From the NCBI GenBank assembly GCA_024641665.1, contig JAHECP010000015.1:1-59667 (forward strand): a stretch of 59,667 nucleotides of DNA. Direction: 5' to 3'. Made by a program: the position numbers and the translations under genes. Position 1 is the first letter of the stretch. Each line of letters opens with the position of its first letter. This document shows positions 9,265 through 19,362 of the stretch, piece after piece. The notes beneath the pieces are model-generated. The model worked only from the letters and a program-made list of their open reading frames with translations. It searched no databases and had not been told where the DNA came from. Source of the stretch: Acidobacteriota bacterium (lineage in GTDB: Bacteria; Acidobacteriota; Vicinamibacteria; Vicinamibacterales; JAHECP01).

Positions 9265-11889
9265 TCACTCCTTCCGGAGCACCTCGACGGGGTTCAGGCG
9301 CGTGGCCCGCCAGGCGGGAACGAAACACGCGGCGACGGCCGCGAGCCCGAGCACGGCCACCGCGCTCGCGTAGGCCGGGGCGTCGAGCGGCGCCGTCTCG
9401 AAGAGCAGCTGCCTCGTCAGCCGCGTCACGGGCACGGCCGCGGCCAGCCCCAGGAGCAGGCCACCCCCCACCAGCGCGGCTGCCCGTCCCGCGATCAGGC
9501 CGAGCACGTCGCGGCGCGACGCGCCGAGCGCCATCCGGATCCCGATCTCGTTGGCGCGCTGACCCACGTGGTACGCCAGCGTGCCGTAGAGGCCGAACGC
9601 CGCCAGCGCGAGCGCGAGCCCAGAGAAGACGCCCAGCGCGACGATGACGACGCGGTAGCCGCCGAGCGCCTCGCTGATGACCGAGGTCATCGTCGTCGGC
9701 CGGGCCAGGACGACGTCGGCGTCGAGGCGCCGCAGGACCTCGCGGATGGGCGCCACGAGGGCCAGCGGATCGGCCGATCCGCGCACGACGAGCTGCATCT
9801 GCGTGGCGCCGAGCTGGGCCGACGACAGGTAGAAGGCCGCGTCCGGCTCGATGGTCAGCTGGTTGATGCGCGCGTCGCCGACGATGCCCACCACCACGAA
9901 CGGCTCGTCGCCGGTGAAGGCGATGGACACGGTGCGTCCGATCGGGCTCCGGTCGGGGAACAGCGTCCGGGCCGTGCGGGCGCTCAGCACCACGATCCGC
10001 TGCGAGTTCGGCCCGTCGGTCGGCGCGATGTCGCGTCCCGCGAGGATCGGGATCCGCATCGTCTCGAAATACCCGGGCTGGACCCATCGGGACATCGCGC
10101 TGAGGCCTTCACCGGGAGCCGGGCGCGGACGATCGGACGGCCACACGGGCCAGTCCGTCCACGGTTGGCGGATCGGCAGCTTGCTGACCGCGCTCGCGGA
10201 CACGACGCCGGGCAGCGCCCGTACCTCGTCGATCAGGGACGTGAAGAACGCCGCACGCGCCTCGGGCGCCGGGTAGGTGCCCGCCTGGATCTTGACCTGC
10301 GCGGACAGCACGCGGTCCGGGTCGAACCCGAGATCGACCGCGGCCATGCGCGCCAGGCTGCGGACGAGCAGCCCCGACCCGACGAGCAGGACCATCGACA
10401 GTCCGACCTGCACCACGACGAGCCCGCTCGTCATCCGCGCGCTGCGCCGCCCCTCCGACACGCGCGAGCCGGACGCGAGCCCGGGCTCCGACACCGACAC
10501 GCGCGCGGCGGGCACCAGCGCCACGAGCAGGCAGGTCGCGACGGCGGTCGCCACGGTGAAGAGGAGCGTCCCGGCGCCCACCTCGGGCCGGTTCACGCCC
10601 AGGTCGCCGACCGGCAACAGCCGCAGCAGCAGATCCTGGAACAGGTAGGCGAAGGCGACGCCCGCGGCGGCGACCAGCGGGGTGAACACCGCGCTCTCGG
10701 TGAGCAGCTGCCGGACGAGTCGCGGCCGCGACGCCCCGAGCGCGGCGCGCATCGCCATCTCCGGCTGCCGCCGCTGGCCGCGCGCCATCAGGAGGCCGGC
10801 CACGTTGCCGCAGGCGATCAACAGCACGGCCACGGTCGTGGCCATGAGCACCCACAGGCTCGTCCGCACATCGGCCACCATGGTCGCGTGCAGGTCGGCG
10901 AGCTGCAGTCCCTTGTGCTTGTTGGTCGCGGGGTACTCCTCCTGGAGGCTCGCGGAGATCGCGTTCACGTCGGCCTGCGCCTGTTCGATCGACACGCCCG
11001 GCTTCAGCCGGCCGATGACGAGATGGCTGTGCGAGTCGCGCACCGGGTCGATGGGCCCGTCGCGGTCGACCAGGCTCCACACGTCGATGTCCTGGAGGAA
11101 CCGGAATCCCGGCGGCATCACGCCCACGATCGTCCTCGCGTTCCCGTCCAGGACCAGGGTCCGGCCCAAGACGTCGGGCGAGGCGCCGAATCGGCGCCGC
11201 CAGAGACCGTCGCTGATGATGACCGCGGTCGCGCCGCCCTGCTCCTCGCGTGGCAGGAAGTCGCGACCGAGAACCGGCGCCACGCCGAGCGTGCGGAACA
11301 GGTTCCAGGTGACGAAGCCGGTCCGGACGAGATCGGGCCGATCGCCGCCGGTCACGGTCTGGATCATGGCGAAGTCAGCGAGCGCGGCGAGTTGGGTGAA
11401 CGACCGGCTGCGATCGCGGTAGTCGAAGTAGTCCAGACGCGACACAGGGCCGTTGGGCACGCCGTCGCGCGTCTTCTGGCCGAGGACGAGCCGGTCGGGG
11501 TGGTCGTACGGGAGCGGGCGGAGCAGCGCCGCGTCGATTGTGGTGTAGAGCGCCGACGTCGCGCCCACGCCGACGGCGAGGATGAGCGTAGCGACCACGG
11601 TGAAGCCCGGGCTCCGGGCGAGCGTGCGGACGCCGTACCGGACGTCCCGCAGGAGCGTGTCGAGCGCGGCGCCCAGCCGCCGGTCGCGCACCTGCTCCTT
11701 GACCTGCTCGACGCCGCCCAGCTCGAGCCGCGCCGCGCGCCGCGCCCGCTCGGGCTCGAGGCCGGCCGCGATCTTCTCATCGGTCAGCAGGTCGAGATAG
11801 CTCCGAAGCTCGTCGTCCAACTCGCGGTCCAGGCGGCCCTTGTGGAAGATCGATCGCAGCGTGCCGGTGACGCGGGACCACAACGGCAT
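9265..11889 (-). CDS. ADOP-family permease, PadR-linked
   Basis: 874 aa. Residues about 18-66 (GRLDRELDDELRSYLDLL..) form the helical cytoplasmic extension characteristic of PadR-associated ADOPs. TM1 is at about 92-112 (VATLILAVGVGATSAL). Two MacB-type periplasmic cores alternate with two FtsX three-helix blocks ([20 protein letters not shown] in the first, FSGLALALAAFGLYGTLAYH in the second). It ends ..RATRLNPVEVLRKE. The start lies 10 nt after the stop of padR, so the pair is an operon controlled from the palindrome upstream of padR. Substrate unknown; no ATPase partner is nearby. It ends convergently, 22 nt from the GH89 stop. Confidence 0.92.
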   Translation of the reverse strand: MPLWSRVTGTLRSIFHKGRLDRELDDELRSYLDLLTDEKIAAGLEPERARRAARLELGGVEQVKEQVRDRRLGAALDTLLRDVRYGVRTLARSPGFTVVATLILAVGVGATSALYTTIDAALLRPLPYDHPDRLVLGQKTRDGVPNGPVSRLDYFDYRDRSRSFTQLAALADFAMIQTVTGGDRPDLVRTGFVTWNLFRTLGVAPVLGRDFLPREEQGGATAVIISDGLWRRRFGASPDVLGRTLVLDGNARTIVGVMPPGFRFLQDIDVWSLVDRDGPIDPVRDSHSHLVIGRLKPGVSIEQAQADVNAISASLQEEYPATNKHKGLQLADLHATMVADVRTSLWVLMATTVAVLLIACGNVAGLLMARGQRRQPEMAMRAALGASRPRLVRQLLTESAVFTPLVAAAGVAFAYLFQDLLLRLLPVGDLGVNRPEVGAGTLLFTVATAVATCLLVALVPAARVSVSEPGLASGSRVSEGRRSARMTSGLVVVQVGLSMVLLVGSGLLVRSLARMAAVDLGFDPDRVLSAQVKIQAGTYPAPEARAAFFTSLIDEVRALPGVVSASAVSKLPIRQPWTDWPVWPSDRPRPAPGEGLSAMSRWVQPGYFETMRIPILAGRDIAPTDGPNSQRIVVLSARTARTLFPDRSPIGRTVSIAFTGDEPFVVVGIVGDARINQLTIEPDAAFYLSSAQLGATQMQLVVRGSADPLALVAPIREVLRRLDADVVLARPTTMTSVISEALGGYRVVIVALGVFSGLALALAAFGLYGTLAYHVGQRANEIGIRMALGASRRDVLGLIAGRAAALVGGGLLLGLAAAVPVTRLTRQLLFETAPLDAPAYASAVAVLGLAAVAACFVPAWRATRLNPVEVLRKE

Positions 11890-11899
11890 GGCACCCTCC

Positions 11900-12232
11900 T
11901 CACGCGCTCTCGAGCACCTTGGTGATGGCCAGCACGATCCGGCCCCAATGCTGTTCCTGTTCGCCCAGCCGGAGGCGGCCGGCGGCCGTCAGCCGGTAGT
12001 AGCGGGCCCGCCGGTTGTTCTCGGACTCGCCCCAGTCGCCCCGGATCCAGCCCTCCTGCTCCAGGCGGCCGAGCGCCGGAAAGAGCGAGCCCGGCGGCAC
12101 GCGGAACACGCCGTCGGTGGTCTGCTGGATGCGCCGGGAGATCCCCAGGCCGTGCAGGGGCTGCAGGGCCAGCGTCTTGAGGATCAGCATGTCGAGCGTG
12201 CCGCGCAGGAGATCGGCCTTGTGTCCGCCCAT
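11900..12232 (-). CDS. PadR-family transcriptional repressor
   Basis: 110 aa, a typical short PadR (winged helix plus short C-terminal helix). Recognisable family text: LLRGTLDMLILKTLALQPLHG, then the wing region FRVPPGSLFPALGRLEQEGWI and [19 protein letters not shown]. PadR proteins usually repress their own operon and are released by small ligands. Here the gene precedes an ADOP permease by 10 nt, and a long palindrome lies 11 nt upstream of the start codon, fitting autoregulation. The ligand is unknown. Confidence 0.92.
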   Translation of the reverse strand: MGGHKADLLRGTLDMLILKTLALQPLHGLGISRRIQQTTDGVFRVPPGSLFPALGRLEQEGWIRGDWGESENNRRARYYRLTAAGRLRLGEQEQHWGRIVLAITKVLESA

Positions 12233-12243
12233 GGGCTGCTCCT

Positions 12244-12279
12244 ATCGGAAGTCTGTACGTGCCCGTACAGACATCCGAT
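12244..12279. promoter_or_regulatory. 36-bp palindrome, probable PadR operator
   Basis: Perfect 9-bp arms GTCTGTACG (12251-12259) and CGTACAGAC (12264-12272) around TGCC. After one mismatched base on each side the symmetry resumes as ATCGGA/TCCGAT, giving 15 of 16 paired positions. It lies directly upstream of padR on the minus strand. Core TGTAC-N6-GTACA resembles known PadR sites (TGTA..TACA type). The regulatory role is inferred. Confidence 0.65.
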
Positions 12280-12350
12280 ACGAGAGACCGCGGCCGGCGG
12301 TTCCGTCCGGCCCGCGCGGGCGGTGTGAGGTTTCTCACCAGAACCCGGCG

Positions 12351-12947
12351 CTACTCGACCTGCGTTACCATGCGCTTCAGCCGGTGGGCGTCGACGATGT
12401 CGCGGTCGAGCCGCTTGCTGAGGTACACCTTGGACTCGGCGTTGTCGGCGGGATGGCGCTCGAACTTCACGACCTCGAACCGCAGGCTGTCGAGCGTGCT
12501 GCGCATCTCGTAGAAGCGGTTCTTCGTCTTCACCACGATCTCGTCGAAGCCGGCCGCGTGGGCCCACGCCTCCTGCTCCTCGGTCAGGGCGCGGAAGTGG
12601 CCCTGGCCGCGCCAGTCGCTCCGGGTGCCGCCAATCCACTGATAGAGAACCCGGCGCCCGTCGAACTGGACGCGATCGCGCAGGCGCTCGACGAGGTCGG
12701 CCAGCTTCGGGTCGTCCTCCTGCGCCCGCAGCTCGTGCGCCACCTTGAAGGACACGGGCATCAGCGCGCCGGTGGGGTCGCTCGGGAGCGGCGCTTCCGC
12801 CATGAGGATCTGGTGCAGGCGCCCGGTCAGCCGGGCCACCACCTCGGCCGCGGTCTTGCGGCGCGGGAACTCGTTGAAGAACTCCTCGATGTACTCGATC
12901 TCGAGGGCCCCCTGCTGCAGCGAGTATTGCTTGATGAAATAGTCCAA
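12351..12947 (-). CDS. GNAT-family N-acetyltransferase
   Basis: 198 aa if begun at the TTG at 12947, which is preceded by GGGGGGAC and fits the start of the recognisable domain (LDYFIKQYSLQQ). An in-frame ATG at 13088 would give a longer protein, but its extra residues are Arg/Pro-rich and it would overlap the start codon of the divergent permease. The acetyl-CoA loop reads WRGQGHFRALTEEQ and is followed by the family's later strand-helix text GFDEIVVKTKNRFYEMRSTL. Resembles small GNATs acting on amino groups; substrate unknown. The unusual TTG start and lack of a clear promoter make the 5' end uncertain. Confidence 0.7.
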   Translation of the reverse strand: MDYFIKQYSLQQGALEIEYIEEFFNEFPRRKTAAEVVARLTGRLHQILMAEAPLPSDPTGALMPVSFKVAHELRAQEDDPKLADLVERLRDRVQFDGRRVLYQWIGGTRSDWRGQGHFRALTEEQEAWAHAAGFDEIVVKTKNRFYEMRSTLDSLRFEVVKFERHPADNAESKVYLSKRLDRDIVDAHRLKRMVTQVE

Positions 12948-13086
12948 CCCGTCCCCCCAGCCCGAGCGCGGCCTGGCCCGAAGCCCTCCATGATAGGCGA
13001 AGACCGGCGCGGCCCGAATCCTCGATCGGCTCGGCGCCGGAACCACGGCCGGGCTGGTCCGTATTGGTGGGGGTGAGGTTTCCGTC

Positions 13087-15555
13087 ATGAGCACGCTTTT
13101 CCGCGACGTCCGGCACGGCCTGCGGGCCCTCCGCAAGCAGCCCGGCTTCACGGCGACCGCCGTCCTGTCGCTCGCCCTGGGGATCGGCGCCAACAGCGCC
13201 CTGTTCGGCATGTTCAACAGCCTGCTGTGGCGGCCCCTGCCGGTGAAGGACCCGGACCAGCTGGTGGTGCTGTACTCCCGGCGGGACGTGCAGTCCTACT
13301 ACCTGGGCTTCTCCTATCAGGAGTACCGCGACTACCGCGATCAGGCGAAGGTCTTCTCGGGCCTGACCGGCTACACGACGGTCGACCTGGGCCTCAAGAG
13401 CGAGGGCCGCGAGGACACGCGCGCCTTCGGCGAGCTCGTCACGGGCAACTACTTCGACCTGCTCGGCGTGCGCATGGCGCTCGGGCGCGGCTTCCTGCCC
13501 GAGGAGGACGCCTCGCCCGGCACGCATCCCGTGGTGGTGCTCGGCCACCGGATGTGGGAGCGGCGCTTCGGCGGCGACCCGTCGGTGGTGGGCCGGTCGA
13601 TCACGCTCAACGGCCTGGCCTTCACGGTGGTGGGCGTGGCGCCGGCCGGCTTCAAGGGCGCCTACGCGCCCTACTTCGCGCCCGACCTCTGGATGCCGAT
13701 GGCCATGATCGGGCAGGCGGTGCCGGGCGACACCCGCTATCTCGAGGATCGCGACCGGCGCATCATGCGGCTGATGGGCCGCCTCGCGCCGGGCGTGACG
13801 CTGGACGAGGCGCGGGCCGCCGTGAAGACCATCGCCGCGCGGCTGGCGTCCACCTACCCCGCGACGAACAAGGGCGTGACCGCGCTCGCCTTCCGCGAGA
13901 TCGACACGCGGCCCGAGGTCGAGATCGCCGCGGCCACCAACGCGATCGCGATGATCTTCCTCGGCATCACCGGGCTCGTGCTGCTCGTCGCCTGCGCCAA
14001 CGTCGCCAACCTGATGCTGGCGCGCGCCGCCGCGCGCCAGAAGGAGGTGGCGGTGCGCCTCGCGCTCGGCGCGGGGCGCTGGCAGCTCCTGCGCCAGCTC
14101 ATGACCGAGTCGCTGCTCGTCGCGCTCGGCGCCGGCGCCCTCGGCCTCGGGCTCGGCGCAATCGCGATGCGTCTCATGTCGTCCTACCGCGTGCCGACGG
14201 ATCTGCCGCTCATCATGGACTTCCAGATGGACGGCCGGATGGTGGTCTTCACGCTGGCGGTCTCGGTCGTCGCGGCGCTCGCCTTCGGCGCGGTGCCCGC
14301 GCTGCGCGCGTCACGGCCCGACCTCGTGCCGGCGCTCAAGGGCGGCCAGCCGGCCCGCCCGGGCGGCGCCCGGCGGCTGACGCTCACCAACGCGCTGGTC
14401 GTGGGGCAGGTCGCCGTGTCGCTCGTCCTGCTCGTCGCGACGGGCCTCTTCGTCAAGAGCGTCGGCGGCGCCCGCACGATCGATCCGGGCTTCCAGATCG
14501 AGAACCGCGTCGTCATGTCGTTCAACCCCCGCCTGCAGCGGTACGACCGCGAGCGCGCCACGAACTTCTATCGGCGGCTGATGGAGGGCGTGCGCGCGCT
14601 GCCGACCGTCGAATCGGCCACGCTCGCGCGCTACGTGCCGCTCGACTTCCAGATGCAGGGCGGCGACGTCATCGTCGAGGGCCGGGTCGACGATCCCGAC
14701 CAGAAGTCCGTCCAGGTGATGTACAGCACGGTCGACGATCGGTACTTCCCGACGCTCGGCACACGGCTCGTGCGCGGCCGGGCGTTCACGACGCAGGACA
14801 CCGCCGACTCGCTGCCCGTGGCGATCGTGAACGAGACGATGGCGACGCGGCTCTGGCCGGACCAGGATCCGATCGGGAAGCGCTTCCGGTTCGCCGAGGA
14901 GGGCCGGCCCTGGATCGAGGTCGTCGGCATCGCGGCCGACGGCAAGTACCGGCAGCTCACCGAATCGCCGCGGCCCTACCTCTTCCTGCCCGAGACACAG
15001 GACTTCGGCATGGCCCGCACGCTCGTCGTCCACCTGCGCCGGGCGGGCGATCTGGCCGACACGGTGGCGGCCGTCCGTCGCGAGGCGCAGGCCCTCGACC
15101 CGGCCATGCCGGTGTTCGACGTGAAGATGATGGACCAGTTCATGGAGCGGGCGTACGCAGGCCCGAAGCTCGCCGCCTACGCCATCGGGCCGGCGGGCCT
15201 GATGGCGCTCGTCATCGCCGCCGTGGGGCTCTACGGCGTGATGGCCTACTGGGTGGGCCGGCGCACGCGCGAGTTGGGCATCCGCATCGCCGTCGGCGCG
15301 AAGCCGGGCGACGTGTTCCGCCTGGTGATGGGCGAGGGCCTGGTGCTGGCGGGCGTCGGGCTCGGACTGGGCCTGGCCGGCGCCTTCGCCGCCTCGCGCG
15401 TGGTGGCCAACCTGCTCTTCGCCGTCAGCCCCACCGACCCGATCGTGTTCGCGGGCGTGCCCCTGGTGCTCGCCACGGTCGCCGCGCTCGCCACCTGGGT
15501 GCCGGCGCGCCGCGCGCTCAAGGTCGATCCGCTGATTGCGCTCCGCACGGAGTGA
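13087..15555 (+). CDS. ADOP-family permease, short type without N-terminal extension
   Basis: 822 aa. Starts directly with the juxtamembrane segment MSTLFRDVRHGLRALRKQPG and TM1 (VLSLALGIGANSALFGMFNS). It lacks the 60-100-residue cytoplasmic extension of its neighbours and no PadR gene precedes it. Two MacB-type periplasmic cores and two FtsX blocks are present (MIFLGITGLVLLVACANVAN; ALVIAAVGLYGVMAYWVG). It ends ..RRALKVDPLIALRTE. An S9 peptidase follows 62 nt downstream on the same strand, so a functional link is possible but unproven. Confidence 0.92.
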   Translation: MSTLFRDVRHGLRALRKQPGFTATAVLSLALGIGANSALFGMFNSLLWRPLPVKDPDQLVVLYSRRDVQSYYLGFSYQEYRDYRDQAKVFSGLTGYTTVDLGLKSEGREDTRAFGELVTGNYFDLLGVRMALGRGFLPEEDASPGTHPVVVLGHRMWERRFGGDPSVVGRSITLNGLAFTVVGVAPAGFKGAYAPYFAPDLWMPMAMIGQAVPGDTRYLEDRDRRIMRLMGRLAPGVTLDEARAAVKTIAARLASTYPATNKGVTALAFREIDTRPEVEIAAATNAIAMIFLGITGLVLLVACANVANLMLARAAARQKEVAVRLALGAGRWQLLRQLMTESLLVALGAGALGLGLGAIAMRLMSSYRVPTDLPLIMDFQMDGRMVVFTLAVSVVAALAFGAVPALRASRPDLVPALKGGQPARPGGARRLTLTNALVVGQVAVSLVLLVATGLFVKSVGGARTIDPGFQIENRVVMSFNPRLQRYDRERATNFYRRLMEGVRALPTVESATLARYVPLDFQMQGGDVIVEGRVDDPDQKSVQVMYSTVDDRYFPTLGTRLVRGRAFTTQDTADSLPVAIVNETMATRLWPDQDPIGKRFRFAEEGRPWIEVVGIAADGKYRQLTESPRPYLFLPETQDFGMARTLVVHLRRAGDLADTVAAVRREAQALDPAMPVFDVKMMDQFMERAYAGPKLAAYAIGPAGLMALVIAAVGLYGVMAYWVGRRTRELGIRIAVGAKPGDVFRLVMGEGLVLAGVGLGLGLAGAFAASRVVANLLFAVSPTDPIVFAGVPLVLATVAALATWVPARRALKVDPLIALRTE

Positions 15556-15589
15556 TCCCGCAGGAAATCCCCTTCCCCACCTCGCTTGT

Positions 15590-15606
15590 GATTGAATGGA
15601 TCAATC
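15590..15606. promoter_or_regulatory. short dyad before the S9 peptidase
   Basis: GATTGA-ATGGA-TCAATC, perfect 6-bp arms, ending 11 nt before the peptidase ATG and overlapping its probable leader. Could be an operator or a leader hairpin; short enough to be chance. Confidence 0.25.
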
Positions 15607-15617
15607 GAGGTGTTCCC

Positions 15618-17753
<2,136 letters not shown>

Positions 17754-17769
17754 AGGCCGGGGCGTCCGG

Positions 17770-17850
17770 CTAGGCGCGCAGGAAGGTCACGAGGTCCGTC
17801 CCGATCGGCTGCGCGCCGAGCTGGCGCAGCATCGTCGTCACCTGGCCGGC
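17770..17850 (-). pseudogene. orphan C-terminal fragment of a DinB-family gene
   Basis: Twenty-six codons and a TAG read AGQVTTMLRQLGAQPIGTDL followed by VTFLRA. This is the characteristic last helix and tail of DinB/YfiT-like proteins, where HxxGQxxxLLRQLG is normal; the His is absent. No start or upstream domain exists: it lies 10 nt past the stop of the complete DinB-like gene on the same strand. It looks like what remains of a second dinB copy, or the original tail of the adjacent gene displaced by a rearrangement. Confidence 0.55.
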
Positions 17851-17860
17851 TTCTGCCCCC

Positions 17861-18391
17861 CTACTTCCTCGCCTGCGCGGTGGGCGGCAGCAGGCCGTTC
17901 AGCCGCAGGTACATCGCCGCCGCTGAGTAGTGGTCGGCCCAGTCGTCCGACAGGGAGATCAGGGCCGCCGCGCGCGTCATCTTGCGCCCGCCGAAGACCT
18001 CGACCTCGTCGCCGAGGCTCGAGTCGTCCACCTTCGCCAGCGCGGTTCCGCAGTAGTCGAACGACGCCTTCACCGCCTGCACGAGCGTGGTCTTCGGGTC
18101 GGTCTCGGCGAGCTTCGCCTGGGCCGGCGCCGCCATGCCCGAGATCTTCGAGCACAGGAACACGTTCGACTGCGCGATGTGCATCATGAGGTGCCCGAAG
18201 GTCATCTGCGGCTCGGTCGGGCGGAAGGCGTATTTGTCGGCCGGCATCTCCGCGGCGGCGCCGCCGAGGTTCTTCGACTCGCGCTGCAGCTGCTGGCGGA
18301 CGGTGTCGGTCACCGGGTTCGCGTGCATCTGCGCGCCGGCAGCGACGGGGCACAGCAGCGCGGCAAGAACGAGAGACAGCACAGGTTTCAT
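17861..18391 (-). CDS. DinB-family putative metal-dependent protein, exported
   Basis: 176 aa. ATG at 18391 chosen because AAGGAG stands 7 nt upstream and a signal peptide follows (MKPVLSLVLAALLCPVAAGA). The four-helix DinB fold is recognisable: FRPTEPQMTFGHLMMHIAQS in the second helix and SLSDDWADHYSAAAMYLR in the last. Histidines in GHLMMH and DHYSA are the usual metal ligands. Family members include thiol transferases, but most acidobacterial secreted ones are uncharacterised. A stray DinB tail lies immediately downstream. Confidence 0.8.
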   Translation of the reverse strand: MKPVLSLVLAALLCPVAAGAQMHANPVTDTVRQQLQRESKNLGGAAAEMPADKYAFRPTEPQMTFGHLMMHIAQSNVFLCSKISGMAAPAQAKLAETDPKTTLVQAVKASFDYCGTALAKVDDSSLGDEVEVFGGRKMTRAAALISLSDDWADHYSAAAMYLRLNGLLPPTAQARK

Positions 18392-18506
18392 TGACCACTC
18401 CTTGTCTGGATCGGCGGAAACCCCGAATGCGCCTGTCGCAGGGCGGCGCGCGGCGCGCACGAGGCCCTGAACGGGCGCGCAGAACCAACGCTCCTGGGAT
18501 AGGGGA

Positions 18507-18512
18507 ATTATA
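18507..18512 (-). promoter_or_regulatory. putative -10 of the dinB-like gene
   Basis: TATAAT on the minus strand (ATTATA on plus), about 115 nt before the start codon, implying a leader of roughly 110 nt. No clear -35. Confidence 0.4.
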
Positions 18513-18539
18513 GCCCTGGCCGCGGGCTGCCGCGAGAGG

Positions 18540-18582
18540 GGGGATGGGAAGCTCCTCTGACGTCCGTGGAGCTCCCGTCCCC
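18540..18582 (-). terminator. hairpin after vapC
   Basis: GGGGATGGGAAGCTC pairs with GAGCTCCCGTCCCC around a 14-nt loop, with one bulge and one G-T pair. It starts 8 nt past the vapC stop. No T-tract follows on the minus strand, so it may be a factor-dependent terminator or an RNA-stability element. Confidence 0.4.
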
Positions 18583-18589
18583 GCCTGCG

Positions 18590-18976
18590 TCAGGGCTCGT
18601 AGATGCCGACCAGCGACAGACCGCTCATGCGGGTGAAATCCGAGTCCAGCGACCAGACGAGCGCGTCCACCTCGCTGGCCAGCGCGGCGATCAGCAGGTC
18701 GCCGACGCCAAACCGCTCGCCGGCGCGCCCGGCGCGCTCGACCCAGCCGTCGACGAGCGCCCAGGTCTCATCGGTGGGATACAGCAGAGGCAGCGCGGCC
18801 AGGCCGCGGCGGAGCGCTGGCCGGTCCCGCGTCGAGGCGCCGGCCAGCAGCTCGACCCGCACCGGCACCGGCAGCAGGACCTCGTCGGCGTCCACCAGCT
18901 GGCCGAGCGTCTGCGCTTCCCGGCTCGTCGCCGAGCGAAGCGCTGTCACCCACACCGACGTGTCGACCGCGATCAC
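18590..18976 (-). CDS. vapC: VapC-type PIN-domain toxin ribonuclease
   Basis: 128 aa. The GTG at 18976 overlaps the antitoxin stop (GTGA), the usual vapBC arrangement. PIN acidic residues are all visible: Asp5 (IAVDTSVW), a Glu in VRVELLAG, Asp in [11 protein letters not shown] and Asp in SLDSDF. Members cleave tRNA or rRNA with Mg2+ and are held inactive by VapB. The toxin appears intact, so the antitoxin should be needed for growth. Confidence 0.9.
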   Translation of the reverse strand: MIAVDTSVWVTALRSATSREAQTLGQLVDADEVLLPVPVRVELLAGASTRDRPALRRGLAALPLLYPTDETWALVDGWVERAGRAGERFGVGDLLIAALASEVDALVWSLDSDFTRMSGLSLVGIYEP

Positions 18977-19182
18977 GGGCGTACCCGCGCCGGCCGCCGC
19001 CGGCTGCGCGCGACGTCCACGTCGAGCTCGACGCGTCCCATCAGGGTCTTCAGCTCGTCGAGCCGGTGGCGTCGCACCAGCTCCCTCAGGGCCAGGACGA
19101 TCGTGTCGGTCTTCGACTTGAAGCCGAGCGCGTGGCGCGCCTCCTCGAGCAGGTCGACCGGCAAATCCAGTGTCGTGCGCAT
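18973..19182 (-). CDS. vapB: VapB-type ribbon-helix-helix antitoxin
   Basis: 69 aa from the ATG at 19182. The N-terminal strand [15 protein letters not shown] followed by [19 protein letters not shown] is a ribbon-helix-helix fold typical of VapB proteins matched to PIN toxins; the tail ([16 protein letters not shown]) is the toxin-wrapping segment. An in-frame TTG at 19218 would add 12 residues, but it coincides with a possible -35 (TTGACG), so the ATG is preferred. The operon is probably autorepressed through the CATATG-rich region just upstream. Confidence 0.85.
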   Translation of the reverse strand: MRTTLDLPVDLLEEARHALGFKSKTDTIVLALRELVRRHRLDELKTLMGRVELDVDVARSRRRPARVRP

Positions 19183-19237
19183 ATGAATGATGATCCACCA
19201 TATGCTTTCATACGTCAAGTGACAACTGTTTCATATG
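19180..19237. promoter_or_regulatory. CATATG-rich vapBC control region
   Basis: CATATG occurs at 19180-19185, 19199-19204 and 19232-19237, and TTTCATA[C/T]G occurs twice. TTGACG lies on the minus strand at 19218-19213. Repeated short palindromes in front of a ribbon-helix-helix antitoxin fit autoregulatory operators. The first copy overlaps the vapB start codon. Confidence 0.4.
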
Positions 19238-19362
19238 CACCCTCGGAGCGGCCAGAGTGATCCGGTCCCCTTTGCGAGAGGCCCCCGATCCGGTATTGTG
19301 CTGTGCTGGATTCGAGCTCGTTCGTACTCCGGCCATCATCAACCATCATCGTGAGCCCCCCC

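Noticed and set aside
12948-13088. Longer GNAT start at the ATG at 13088
   Set aside because: Added residues are Arg/Pro-rich and would overlap the divergent permease start; not excluded.
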